From Luoshenia tenuis (GTDB taxonomy: Bacteria; Bacillota; Clostridia; Christensenellales; GCA-900066905), in assembly GCF_014384745.1 (NCBI RefSeq), contig NZ_JACRSO010000004.1, forward strand, positions 198,573-262,572: DNA of 64,000 nt, in the 5' to 3' direction. Position 1 is the first letter of the stretch. Each line of letters starts with the position of its first letter. Shown one piece after another: positions 17,451 to 24,000 of the stretch. The notes under the pieces were generated by a model. It worked only from the letters and a program-made list of their open reading frames with translations, made no database searches and was not told the DNA's origin. Position numbers and translations under genes: made by a program.

Positions 17451-18842
17451 TTCATCATCGTCCTTCGCTCCGGTGCTTTTCCGCTGCGTCACGCTCTGCC
17501 GCTTGATCCCCTCCCGCCGCAGCACGCGCCCCAGCGCCAGCGTCAGCAACAGGGCCGCGCCCAGCCAGCCCACGCCGTCGGCCAGGTACACGCCCCAGCG
17601 CCCCAGAAAGGCGGGCAGCGTCAGCACCGCCCCCACCCGCAGCGCCAGCTCCAACAGGCCCGCGCCCATGGGCCAGAGCGCGTCCCCCATCCCCTGCAGC
17701 GCCGCGCGGTGGATGTAAAGCAGGTAGAGCGCCGGCAGAAACAGCGCCATTCCCAGCATCGCCCCATAACCTACCGATACCACGGCCGCCACCTCCCCGG
17801 CCTCTCCGGCTACCAGCAGGGCGAGCAGTCCCCGCCCGCTCCCCGCCATCAGCAAAGCGATGCCCACCGCCCCGCCCAGCGCCATGCGCCGGCCCACGCG
17901 GATGCCCTGGCGCACCCGGTCCCCGCGCCCGGCGCCGTGGTTCTGCCCCACATACACCGCCACCGCGCCGTCCAGCCCGGCGCCTACCACCTCCATCAGC
18001 GCAAAATACCGCCACGCGGCCGCCACACCCGCCACGGTCACCGCGCCGAAGCCGTTGATCACCCGCTGGTAGATCAGCCCGCCAACGGCCATCAACCCAT
18101 CCCGCAGGGCCATAGGCCCGCCCAAGGCGAAGAGCTGCCGCGCCACCGCCCCGTCCATCCGCAGGTCCTCCCGCCCCAGGCGCACCTGCGCAAACCCCCG
18201 CAGACGCCACAGGCAAAACAGCAGCGAAAAGCCCTGGGCCAGCACCGTGCCCAGCGCCACCCCCGCTACGCCCATGCCCAAATAGGCCACCGCCGCATAA
18301 TCCAGGGCGATGTTGAGCAGGCTGGACAGGATGCCCGCGTACACTGGGCTTTTGCTGTCCCCCAGAGCCCGCAGCACCGCCGCGGCAAAATTATAGCCCA
18401 TCAGCAGCGGCGTGCCCCCAAAGAGCACGTATAGGTAAAGCTGCGCATCCCCCAGCAGCTCCGCAGGGGTGTCCATAGCCGGCAGCGCCAGTACGGCCAG
18501 CGCCATGCCCAGCGCCGTCAGCGCCACGCTTACGCCCAGCGCGCAGCCCGCCCCTACGCCCACGCTCCTGCGCAGGCCCGCCGCGTCCTCCGCGCCAAAC
18601 CGCTGGGCGAACACCGTGCCAAAGCCCTGGGTCAGCCCCAGGATCGCGCTGGTCACCAGCCAGCTCAAAAACCCGGCCGCGCCCACCGCCGCAAACGCGT
18701 CGATGGAGATCAGCCGGCCTACGATGGCGCTGTCGGCCATGTTATAGATCTGCTGGAACACATGCCCCAGCATCAGCGGCAGGGCAAAGCCAGCCAGCAG
18801 CCGCGCAGGGCTGCCCCGGGTCATATCCCGCGCCTTGGCCAT
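17439..18842 (-). CDS. MATE family exporter
   Basis: A 467-aa protein with the MATE N-terminal motif FALPLMLGHVFQQIYNMADSAIVGRL, the VLRALGDSKSPVYAGI motif and about twelve helices. It belongs to the NorM/DinF-like branch seen in clostridia and is clearly paralogous to the product of 8919-10289. GAGGGAGG lies 9 bases before the ATG. The last 25 residues (charged, ending in acidic and Gly residues) are encoded in repeated DNA and may be a recent extension. Confidence 0.9.
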   Translation of the reverse strand: MAKARDMTRGSPARLLAGFALPLMLGHVFQQIYNMADSAIVGRLISIDAFAAVGAAGFLSWLVTSAILGLTQGFGTVFAQRFGAEDAAGLRRSVGVGAGCALGVSVALTALGMALAVLALPAMDTPAELLGDAQLYLYVLFGGTPLLMGYNFAAAVLRALGDSKSPVYAGILSSLLNIALDYAAVAYLGMGVAGVALGTVLAQGFSLLFCLWRLRGFAQVRLGREDLRMDGAVARQLFALGGPMALRDGLMAVGGLIYQRVINGFGAVTVAGVAAAWRYFALMEVVGAGLDGAVAVYVGQNHGAGRGDRVRQGIRVGRRMALGGAVGIALLMAGSGRGLLALLVAGEAGEVAAVVSVGYGAMLGMALFLPALYLLYIHRAALQGMGDALWPMGAGLLELALRVGAVLTLPAFLGRWGVYLADGVGWLGAALLLTLALGRVLRREGIKRQSVTQRKSTGAKDDDEGRG

Positions 18843-19017
18843 AAACAGCGCCTCCCTCTTATTCCATTTAAATGCAACGTACTGCCGGGCGCGCCGCCCA
18901 GCCTGCTGAAAAGATGATATGCGTCCATATAGAAGCGTTATGTGCCAAAAGATAAGCCTCGCCTGGCGATATTGAGCCGTTTTTTAAAGTTTACCATCTT
19001 GCCGCGGCCGCCCACAA

Positions 19018-19055
19018 GCAAAAAGCGCCGGAGGATGGCCCCCCAGCGCCTTTTC
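19018..19055 (-). terminator. terminator of the holin cassette
   Basis: On the minus strand AAAAGGCGC pairs imperfectly with GGCGCTTTTT, 24 bases past the holin stop. Confidence 0.55.
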
Positions 19056-19078
19056 GCCCTTTTGCACAAAAACCGCGG

Positions 19079-19354
19079 CTATTCCTTGTCGCTTTTTACA
19101 ATCTGTTTGATCGTCTGGTCAAGCCCTACTGCCGTCCATCCGGCAAAGCCGCCCATCATCAGGTAATAGGGCCAGCCCTGCCCACCCAGGGCAAAGGGCC
19201 CGTAGCACAGCCCCAGCGCCATCCCGCAGATCAGCAGCGCCAGCGGGATGCCCCAGTCCGGGAACCGGGGCAGCTTTTTCAGCGCCGCCCCCAGCCCGTA
19301 TAAAAATGCGGCGATCAGCGCGAACTCCGGCGCCAGCATTTGCGTTAGATCCAT
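19079..19354 (-). CDS. phage-type holin, Hol44-like (holin superfamily V)
   Basis: A 91-aa membrane protein with three hydrophobic segments: residues about 11-26, 34-52 and 62-78. A short basic loop contains LKKLPRFPDWGIPLAL. The pattern 'KKxPRxPDWxIP' followed by two helices is typical of holins of the Hol44 group. Holins form inner-membrane lesions that release endolysin. It is last of a three-gene minus-strand set, starting 4 bases after the preceding stop. No endolysin adjoins it. A non-lytic export role is also possible. Confidence 0.75.
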   Translation of the reverse strand: MDLTQMLAPEFALIAAFLYGLGAALKKLPRFPDWGIPLALLICGMALGLCYGPFALGGQGWPYYLMMGGFAGWTAVGLDQTIKQIVKSDKE

Positions 19355-19358
19355 CTTT

Positions 19359-19529
19359 CTACTCCTTTCCCTTTCTCTGTTTGCGCTCTTTGCGCGCGAT
19401 ACATTCCAGCGCCCGGCGGATATTACGCATCTCCCGCAGGTATTTTGCCTGGCGCACCGCGTCCGCCGCGGCCAGCGCCGCCACCAGCAGGGCTAGCGCC
19501 CCCAGCATCGCCTCCAAAACGCCGTTCAT
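19359..19529 (-). CDS. 56-aa single-pass membrane protein in the holin cassette
   Basis: The frame begins ATGAACGGC at 19529 and ends with TAG at 19359. It encodes one hydrophobic helix (residues about 5-24, rich in Leu and Ala) and a strongly basic C-terminal half with RKERK. AGGAGG lies about 10 bases upstream. Its ATG overlaps the TGA of the preceding gene (ATGA), so it should be translationally coupled. The size and shape recall small phage lysis accessory proteins; function is unproven. Confidence 0.7.
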   Translation of the reverse strand: MNGVLEAMLGALALLVAALAAADAVRQAKYLREMRNIRRALECIARKERKQRKGKE

Positions 19530-19774
19530 ATCCCCGCCACCTCCTGCCTGCGCGCCCGGCGCGCATCGTCAATGGGCTGGCATACCATCTGCCCGCCCGG
19601 CGTGCGGCACAGGTAAAACCGCGGATAGGCCCTGAGCACCTGGGCCGGCGTCTTTTTAAACGTGCCTGAAATGCCAAAAAGCTGGGTAGAGGGGTAATCC
19701 ACCATCACCCAATCGCCCACGGCGCGCAGCCGGGCCGCCGCCCCGCGCCCGCCCGGCTTCTCCTCTAACGTCAT
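19526..19774 (-). CDS. 82-aa hypothetical protein, first gene of the holin cassette
   Basis: The ATG at 19774 has AAAGGGGGAAG immediately upstream. The product is soluble, with the core VGDWVMVDYPSTQLFGISG and a PRFYLCRTPGG segment; no family is recognised. It overlaps the next gene by four bases. It faces an S24 repressor gene across a 300-bp control region, which suggests joint regulation. Confidence 0.65.
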   Translation of the reverse strand: MTLEEKPGGRGAAARLRAVGDWVMVDYPSTQLFGISGTFKKTPAQVLRAYPRFYLCRTPGGQMVCQPIDDARRARRQEVAGI

Positions 19775-19809
19775 CTTCCTTCCCCCTTTGCTCTTTGCGG
19801 AGGCCTTTT

Positions 19810-19824
19810 GTACATTTTGTGTAC
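19810..19824. promoter_or_regulatory. candidate operator of the holin cassette
   Basis: GTACA-TTTTG-TGTAC is an exact dyad 36 bases upstream of the 82-aa gene. A related GTGTACTC lies in the repressor promoter at 20030-20037. It could be a site for the S24 repressor. Confidence 0.45.
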
Positions 19825-20021
19825 TCGTAGGTAGCAACACACCGCTTCGCCCCCATACCGTGCACAAAAATGCGCTCTCCGGCCTTATTTCCGCATCCAC
19901 ATCTTCGGCAACCTTCCCCACAGGCCGCCCTATATACTATTTTGTGGACAATCTTATCCTAGCACTTTTGGGAGATATCGTCAATATTGTGGACTATATT
20001 CTGGTAATATTTTAATAATCG

Positions 20022-20050
20022 TTGATTTTGTGTACTCCCTTTGGTATACT
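20022..20050 (+). promoter_or_regulatory. promoter of the S24 repressor gene
   Basis: TTGATT and TATACT are separated by 17 bases; the TTG start codon follows 27 bases later. A GTGTAC half-site lies inside the spacer, so autoregulation is likely. Confidence 0.7.
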
Positions 20051-20076
20051 GATCTTAATTTGAAGGAGTGATCGCC

Positions 20077-20733
20077 TTGACCCAAAAGAATGCTGACTTT
20101 CAGACCCGTTTAAAGGAGGCGCTGGCCGCCTCCCCCTTAAGCGCCACTGCTCTGGCCGATAAGGTGGGCCTGTCCAAGCAGGCAATCAGCGCCTACACAA
20201 GCGGCGTGCGCGAGCCCAAGCGCCCCACCCTGCGCGCCCTGGCCGAGGCCCTGGGCGTGGGGGAGGACTGGCTGGCCGGATACGATGCCCCCCGCGCCCG
20301 CCCCGTGCCCGATCCCTTTGCCCACATCGCGGGGCTGGAGCCCATGCCCCAGCTGCGCAGCGTGCCGCTGCTGGGCACCATCGCCTGCGGCACGCCCATC
20401 CTGGCCCAGGAGAATATCGAGGATCAGGTATCCGTCCCCGAGTATATCCATGCGGACTTCGCCCTGCGCTGCAAGGGCGACAGCATGACCGGCGCCCACA
20501 TTCGGGATGGGGATATCGTCTACATCCAGGCCCAGCCGGACGTGGAAAACGGCGAGATCGCCGCCGTGCTCATCGGCGAGGAGGCCACCTTAAAGCGGGT
20601 GTATAAGAGCAACGGCCAGCTCACCCTCATCGCCGAGAACAGCCTGTATCCCCCCATGGTCTACGCCGCCGGCCAGGCCGAAGAGGTACGCATCCTGGGC
20701 CGGGCGGTGGCCTTTACCGCGCGGGTGCGCTAG
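20077..20733 (+). CDS. XRE-S24 self-cleaving repressor (LexA/CI-like)
   Basis: A 218-aa protein. Residues 10-65 form an XRE helix-turn-helix (ALADKVGLSKQAISAYTSG). Residues about 95-215 form the S24 peptidase with the cleavage site Cys104-Gly105 (GTIACGTP), catalytic Ser136 in GDSM and Lys173 in ATLKRVY. RecA-stimulated self-cleavage is expected, linking derepression to DNA damage. The TTG start has AAGGAG 8 bases upstream; an earlier GTG overlaps that site. It is divergent from the holin cassette. Confidence 0.9.
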   Translation: MTQKNADFQTRLKEALAASPLSATALADKVGLSKQAISAYTSGVREPKRPTLRALAEALGVGEDWLAGYDAPRARPVPDPFAHIAGLEPMPQLRSVPLLGTIACGTPILAQENIEDQVSVPEYIHADFALRCKGDSMTGAHIRDGDIVYIQAQPDVENGEIAAVLIGEEATLKRVYKSNGQLTLIAENSLYPPMVYAAGQAEEVRILGRAVAFTARVR

Positions 20734-20788
20734 GGCATAAAAGGGCCGGGGCAGGCAGCTGCCCGCTCCGGCATAAGTCCAAACGGCT

Positions 20789-21580
20789 TTAGCGCCCTTT
20801 GCGCTGGGCGGCGATGTCCTTCCACGTCACCTCCGGATGGTGGTAGCGGGGGCGCCCATCCGCGCTTCCAAAGTGCGGATAGTCCTTATAGATCGCCTTT
20901 TGCGGGCAGAAGTGGAAACAAGCAAAGCAGTAGGCGCAGCGGTCCGCAAACTGCGGTACGCCCTCGCGCAGGGCGATATTCTCCATGGGGCACAGCTTGG
21001 CGCACAGCCCGCAGCTCGTGCAGGCCTCTCCGTTCACCCGCCAGGGGCCAAAGGGCTGCTGGGCATACTTTGCGCGCACGGCCTCTGTATTGTTATCCGG
21101 GGAACCAAAATCCTCCACGGTGCCCACAAAGCGGTCGTTGATATTTTTGGCCATCACGTCGATCCAGATCTTGGCCAGCTCCAGCCGCTGGGCGTTCTCC
21201 TGCTCGTTGCTGGGCAGGCAGTTGCCGGGCATATCCAGCTTTTTGGCGTAGGACAGAGCATAGCCATGTTTGTTTAAAAAGCAGTTGAAAAGATCCGTAC
21301 AGGTGCCGCCCCGCTCGTTGCAGGTGCCAATGGCGTAAAGATATACCCCCTTAGGGATCTTCATTTTCTCCGCCGCGGCCATCATGGGCCAGGGCGCCTG
21401 CCCGCCGTATACCGGGAATATAAAGCCTACGGTCTGCTTGGCATCCACAACGATGCTCTCTTTGTCCAGCTCACGGACTACCGGCCGCAGCTCGGTCTCC
21501 CCATCCAGCTTTTGCGCCAGCATCCTGGCCACCATCAGCGAGTTGCCCGTGCCGGTAAAGTAGTAGATGACATTCTCCAT
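20789..21580 (-). CDS. EFR1 family flavodoxin-ferredoxin protein
   Basis: A 263-aa protein. Residues 1-150 form a flavodoxin-like domain (YYFTGTGNSLMVARMLAQ binds the FMN phosphate). Residues about 185-235 carry two 4Fe-4S motifs, CTSCGLCAKLCP and CAYCFACFHFCP. EFR1 proteins are common in anaerobic Bacillota and probably move single electrons. The ATG at 21580 has GGAGGG 6 bases upstream; another ATG two codons earlier is too close to it. Confidence 0.9.
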   Translation of the reverse strand: MENVIYYFTGTGNSLMVARMLAQKLDGETELRPVVRELDKESIVVDAKQTVGFIFPVYGGQAPWPMMAAAEKMKIPKGVYLYAIGTCNERGGTCTDLFNCFLNKHGYALSYAKKLDMPGNCLPSNEQENAQRLELAKIWIDVMAKNINDRFVGTVEDFGSPDNNTEAVRAKYAQQPFGPWRVNGEACTSCGLCAKLCPMENIALREGVPQFADRCAYCFACFHFCPQKAIYKDYPHFGSADGRPRYHHPEVTWKDIAAQRKGR

Positions 21581-21704
21581 CTTCATCCCTCCTTCCAAAA
21601 GTATAGCACCCGCGCGTGGGGTTTACAACATGTTATCTCCATCTGCCCGCCGCCTGTCGCCAACCGGTTTTGCGCCCGCGGGCCGAAAAATTTGCTTTCG
21701 CATC

Positions 21705-21733
21705 TTGACGAAAGCGCCCAAAGCTGGTATATT
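21705..21733 (+). promoter_or_regulatory. tRNA-Val promoter
   Basis: TTGACG and TATATT are separated by 17 bases, 18 bases before the mature tRNA. Confidence 0.85.
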
Positions 21734-21751
21734 ATAAATCGTCCTCGTTAT

Positions 21752-21827
21752 GGTGCTTTGGCTCAGTTGGTAGAGCACATCGTTCACATCGATGGGGTCA
21801 CTGGTTCGAGTCCAGTAAGCACCACCA
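21752..21827 (+). tRNA. tRNA-Val (anticodon CAC), attachment site of an integrative element
   Basis: A 76-base cloverleaf with acceptor stem GGTGCTT/AAGCACC, D-loop AGTTGGTA, anticodon loop TTCACAT between CATCG and CGATG, and T-arm ACTGGTTCGAGTCCAGT. CCA is encoded. It reads GTG valine codons. Its last 24 bases are duplicated at 26462-26485. Confidence 0.96.
21804..21827 (+). other. attL core of the integrative element
   Basis: Twenty-four bases, from GTTCGAGTCC in the T-loop to the CCA end, are identical to attR. The insertion therefore left the tRNA gene intact. Confidence 0.9.
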
Positions 21828-21835
21828 GGTAAGAA

Positions 21836-21870
21836 ATCCCGCAATCATGCACGGTTGCGGGGTTTTTATT
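21836..21870 (+). terminator. element-borne terminator behind tRNA-Val
   Basis: CCCGCAA and TTGCGGG form the stem, followed by five T residues. It lies just inside the left end of the element and would end the tRNA transcript after integration. Confidence 0.75.
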
Positions 21871-21896
21871 TACCCAAAATTGAGTCAAATAACACA

Positions 21897-22337
21897 CTAA
21901 ATAACCCACTTGGGTAAAATAAAAAAAGCCGGGGCAAAAACCCCGGCTTTCCACTTCTTAATAGCCCACGGTTCTGTATCCGCAACCAGCGCCCCCACGG
22001 CTTCGCTGATTGCAGGGAAAACCTTTTCGTTGTCGATGCTATTAAATCTTGTGCTCAGATTCGCCATTCTCTTGCTCCTTTCTACCCATTTGTATATCTC
22101 CTTTTTAGAGTTAATTCTTGCGTATATGCAAGTCATCGGCAAAAAAATATTCACCACCTGGTCGACACTCAGTTTTAGCCCTGACTTTAGTAATTGGATT
22201 TCGTTCCTATTAAAATCGCTTGTTCCATTCAACTTTCTCTGTAACGTAGTCGGATTCACGCCTATCCTACTAGCGACATCGTTTTGGTTTAGGCCTAGCC
22301 TGTCATAGCTCGCCTTAAATTCATTTCGGTTAATCAC
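21897..22337 (-). CDS. XRE-type regulator with an unusual C-terminal extension
   Basis: A 146-aa frame from a GTG with AAGGGG 8 bases upstream. Residues 1-65 form a phage-type helix-turn-helix (LGLNQNDVASRIGVNPTTLQRKLNG, then VVNIFL), the usual full length of such small repressors. The frame then runs on without a stop. Inside this extension are an operator (22117-22132), two strong ribosome binding sites and an ATG at 22065 for the last 56 residues. The product may therefore be a fusion of two small genes, or the 3' part may be expressed separately. Confidence 0.7.
   Translation of the reverse strand: MINRNEFKASYDRLGLNQNDVASRIGVNPTTLQRKLNGTSDFNRNEIQLLKSGLKLSVDQVVNIFLPMTCIYARINSKKEIYKWVERSKRMANLSTRFNSIDNEKVFPAISEAVGALVADTEPWAIKKWKAGVFAPAFFILPKWVI
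22117..22132. promoter_or_regulatory. element operator site 1 (CTTGC-N6-GCAAG)
   Basis: CTTGCGTATATGCAAG is a perfect palindrome apart from its centre. It lies inside the minus-strand regulator frame and upstream of the internal translation starts. Confidence 0.6.
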
Positions 22338-22351
22338 CGTCGCGCCCCTTT

Positions 22352-22367
22352 CTTGCGTTTCCGCAAG
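22352..22367. promoter_or_regulatory. element operator site 2 (CTTGC-N6-GCAAG)
   Basis: CTTGCGTTTCCGCAAG overlaps the predicted transcript start of the minus-strand regulator gene, just downstream of its -10 box. Confidence 0.7.
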
Positions 22368-22370
22368 TTA

Positions 22371-22399
22371 AGCATAACCCCGCTGCTTCAGTTTGTCAA
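22371..22399 (-). promoter_or_regulatory. promoter of the minus-strand regulator
   Basis: On the minus strand TTGACA and TATGCT are separated by 17 bases. Confidence 0.75.
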
Positions 22400-22406
22400 T
22401 GCTTTT

Positions 22407-22434
22407 ATGCAAGCTTTTCTTGCATTTTTGCAAA
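22407..22434. promoter_or_regulatory. element operator site 3, overlapping the divergent promoter
   Basis: CTTGC-ATTTTT-GCAAA at 22419-22434 covers the -35 box of the rightward promoter. An additional dyad, ATGCAAG with CTTGCAT, occupies 22407-22425. Confidence 0.65.
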
Positions 22435-22448
22435 AGCAGGGGTATACT
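22420..22448 (+). promoter_or_regulatory. promoter of the rightward element genes
   Basis: TTGCAT and TATACT are separated by 17 bases, 21 bases before the start of the XRE gene. Confidence 0.75.
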
Positions 22449-22469
22449 CCATATTATAAGGAGTTTGTT

Positions 22470-22949
22470 ATGAGTAATTATTCTTATTTGAAAAATAGAA
22501 GATCCGAACTCGGCTTAACGATGAAGCAAGTCGCGGAGCGCGTAGGGGTTTCGGAAGGTACTGTATCAAGGTGGGAGAGTGGAGACATCGCAAACATGCG
22601 TAGAGATAAGATTGCCAAATTGGCTGAAGCACTCCAAACTACCACAACTAAAATAATGGGCTGGTCGGACGATCCGAATGAAGAGGCCTGGTCCTTGTCG
22701 GCGGTTCTCCCCCCCCGCGAGCAGGATCTGCTGAAATTTTACAGAGGCATGGGGCCATCTGCGCAGGATTATCTCTATAATAAAGCCAAGCTGCTCTACA
22801 CCGATGCTATCATCGAGCGGGACGCGCCCACCATCGGGGGAATCGCAGCCTATGGTGGTGATTCCGACGCGATCATTCAAACCAAGGACCAGCAGAAAAA
22901 GGCAGAAGAATTCTGGCGGAAGCAAAACGAAAAGAACCGTAAAGACTAA
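22470..22949 (+). CDS. XRE family repressor of the element
   Basis: A 159-aa protein. Residues 5-60 form a clear XRE helix-turn-helix (MKQVAERVGVSEGTVSRWESG). The rest is helical and charged, ending in a Lys/Glu-rich tail. There is no S24 peptidase domain, so release would need another factor, and the metallopeptidase gene just downstream is the obvious candidate, as in ImmR-ImmA of ICEBs1. AAGGAG precedes the ATG. Confidence 0.85.
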   Translation: MSNYSYLKNRRSELGLTMKQVAERVGVSEGTVSRWESGDIANMRRDKIAKLAEALQTTTTKIMGWSDDPNEEAWSLSAVLPPREQDLLKFYRGMGPSAQDYLYNKAKLLYTDAIIERDAPTIGGIAAYGGDSDAIIQTKDQQKKAEEFWRKQNEKNRKD

Positions 22950-23051
22950 CGCCTGCATACCTCACCCGTAATAAAATCGGTGATATATTCTGCAAGATTT
23001 TTGTATTACAACGTCGAAGATTGTACCCAAATAATATTTGGGGGTGTCCTT

Positions 23052-23753
23052 ATGGATATCGTAAGGCGTAAAGCAAAAGACGTTGCACGCGAGCTCGGAG
23101 CAGCTACTACAGAATCGGTCAAGAATTATCTGGAGAAAAACAGGTTCAAGGTCTATATCTTCGATCAAAACGACTGCTGCGAATTTTTAGAGCTATACCC
23201 TGCTGCGAAAAACTATATCCGCTGGCGTGAAGCTTTTAGTTTGCGGATGGGTTGGGACGTAATCATTTGCGTTAACAAGGATCACCTTGCGGACCTACGG
23301 CATTTGCTCCTTCACGAATTGGGGCATATCCTCCTGGGGCACGATATTGAAAGCCTAATGGACCAGGATGAGACCGATGCTGAGCGTTTCACCATGTTGG
23401 TATTCAAATACTGTCAGGCCAAGTCCCTTACACCTATTCGGCACTGGCCAGCGGCGGCTGCCATCGCTGGCGCGTGCGTGGTCTTTTGCATTGCATGGGT
23501 GCTCTACGGAACTATTTCGGCAGCTCCGGCGACGGGGGCTTCCCGATCAGCTGGTATCCAGGCGGAGAATGGACAGCCTGGAGATTTGACTGCCGCTGAA
23601 GTGCTCATCACCGCGACCGGTGATAAATACCATTTACCGGATTGCCAGTATGTTAAAGACAGGGCCAGCGTCACGACGGTATCTTTAACCGAGGCGTTGA
23701 GATTGGGCAAAGAACCCTGCAAGGTTTGCCGGCCGCCAGAGGTGGCTGAGTAA
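23052..23753 (+). CDS. ImmA/IrrE-type metallopeptidase with transmembrane helix and Cys-His tail
   Basis: A 233-aa protein. Residues about 35-120 form the ImmA/IrrE peptidase with the zinc motif HELGH at 88-92. A membrane helix spans 132-156 (AAAAIAGACVVFCIAWVLYG). Residues 186-230 form a small domain with H194, C198, C223 and C226 (KYHLPDCQY, then CKVC), like the tail found on some thermonuclease-family proteins. ImmA proteins cleave a partner XRE repressor to induce an element. The membrane helix and zinc-like tail are extras that could sense something outside or at the envelope. GGGGGTG precedes the ATG. Confidence 0.8.
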   Translation: MDIVRRKAKDVARELGAATTESVKNYLEKNRFKVYIFDQNDCCEFLELYPAAKNYIRWREAFSLRMGWDVIICVNKDHLADLRHLLLHELGHILLGHDIESLMDQDETDAERFTMLVFKYCQAKSLTPIRHWPAAAAIAGACVVFCIAWVLYGTISAAPATGASRSAGIQAENGQPGDLTAAEVLITATGDKYHLPDCQYVKDRASVTTVSLTEALRLGKEPCKVCRPPEVAE

Positions 23754-23772
23754 AACGCAGGAGGGATTTCTG

Positions 23773-23940
23773 ATGAAGTTGAAATCCAATGTAACCATGA
23801 GGATAAAGGACAACAGGTTAATGCTCCGCCAAGGTGGCGAGCAGATCAGCATTACTGGCGCAGAGATATGGAAGCTGCTGCAAGCCCAGCGTCGGTTGAA
23901 GGACCTGGTCGCGTACCCAAAGCTTAGGCGTATCAAGTAA
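23773..23940 (+). CDS. 55-aa basic protein of unknown function
   Basis: A short frame with GGAGGG 8 bases before its ATG, 19 bases after the metallopeptidase stop. It is basic and predicted mostly beta then helical (RIKDNRLMLRQGGEQISITG, then EIWKLLQAQRRLKDL). No family is recognised. Tight spacing suggests it belongs to the same transcript. Confidence 0.65.
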   Translation: MKLKSNVTMRIKDNRLMLRQGGEQISITGAEIWKLLQAQRRLKDLVAYPKLRRIK

Positions 23941-24000
23941 GGCTAATGGATGGCGGTGGGAGGGCTTTGCTCTCCCAAACCGCTAATTACAGGAGGCAGT

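Noticed and set aside
17340..18434. 364-codon plus-strand frame over the second MATE gene
   Set aside because: Antisense to a clear MATE exporter and extended only by repeat DNA.
20745..20772. Imperfect stem between the S24 repressor and EFR1 genes as a bidirectional terminator
   Set aside because: The stem has a four-base bulge and there is no T tract on either side.
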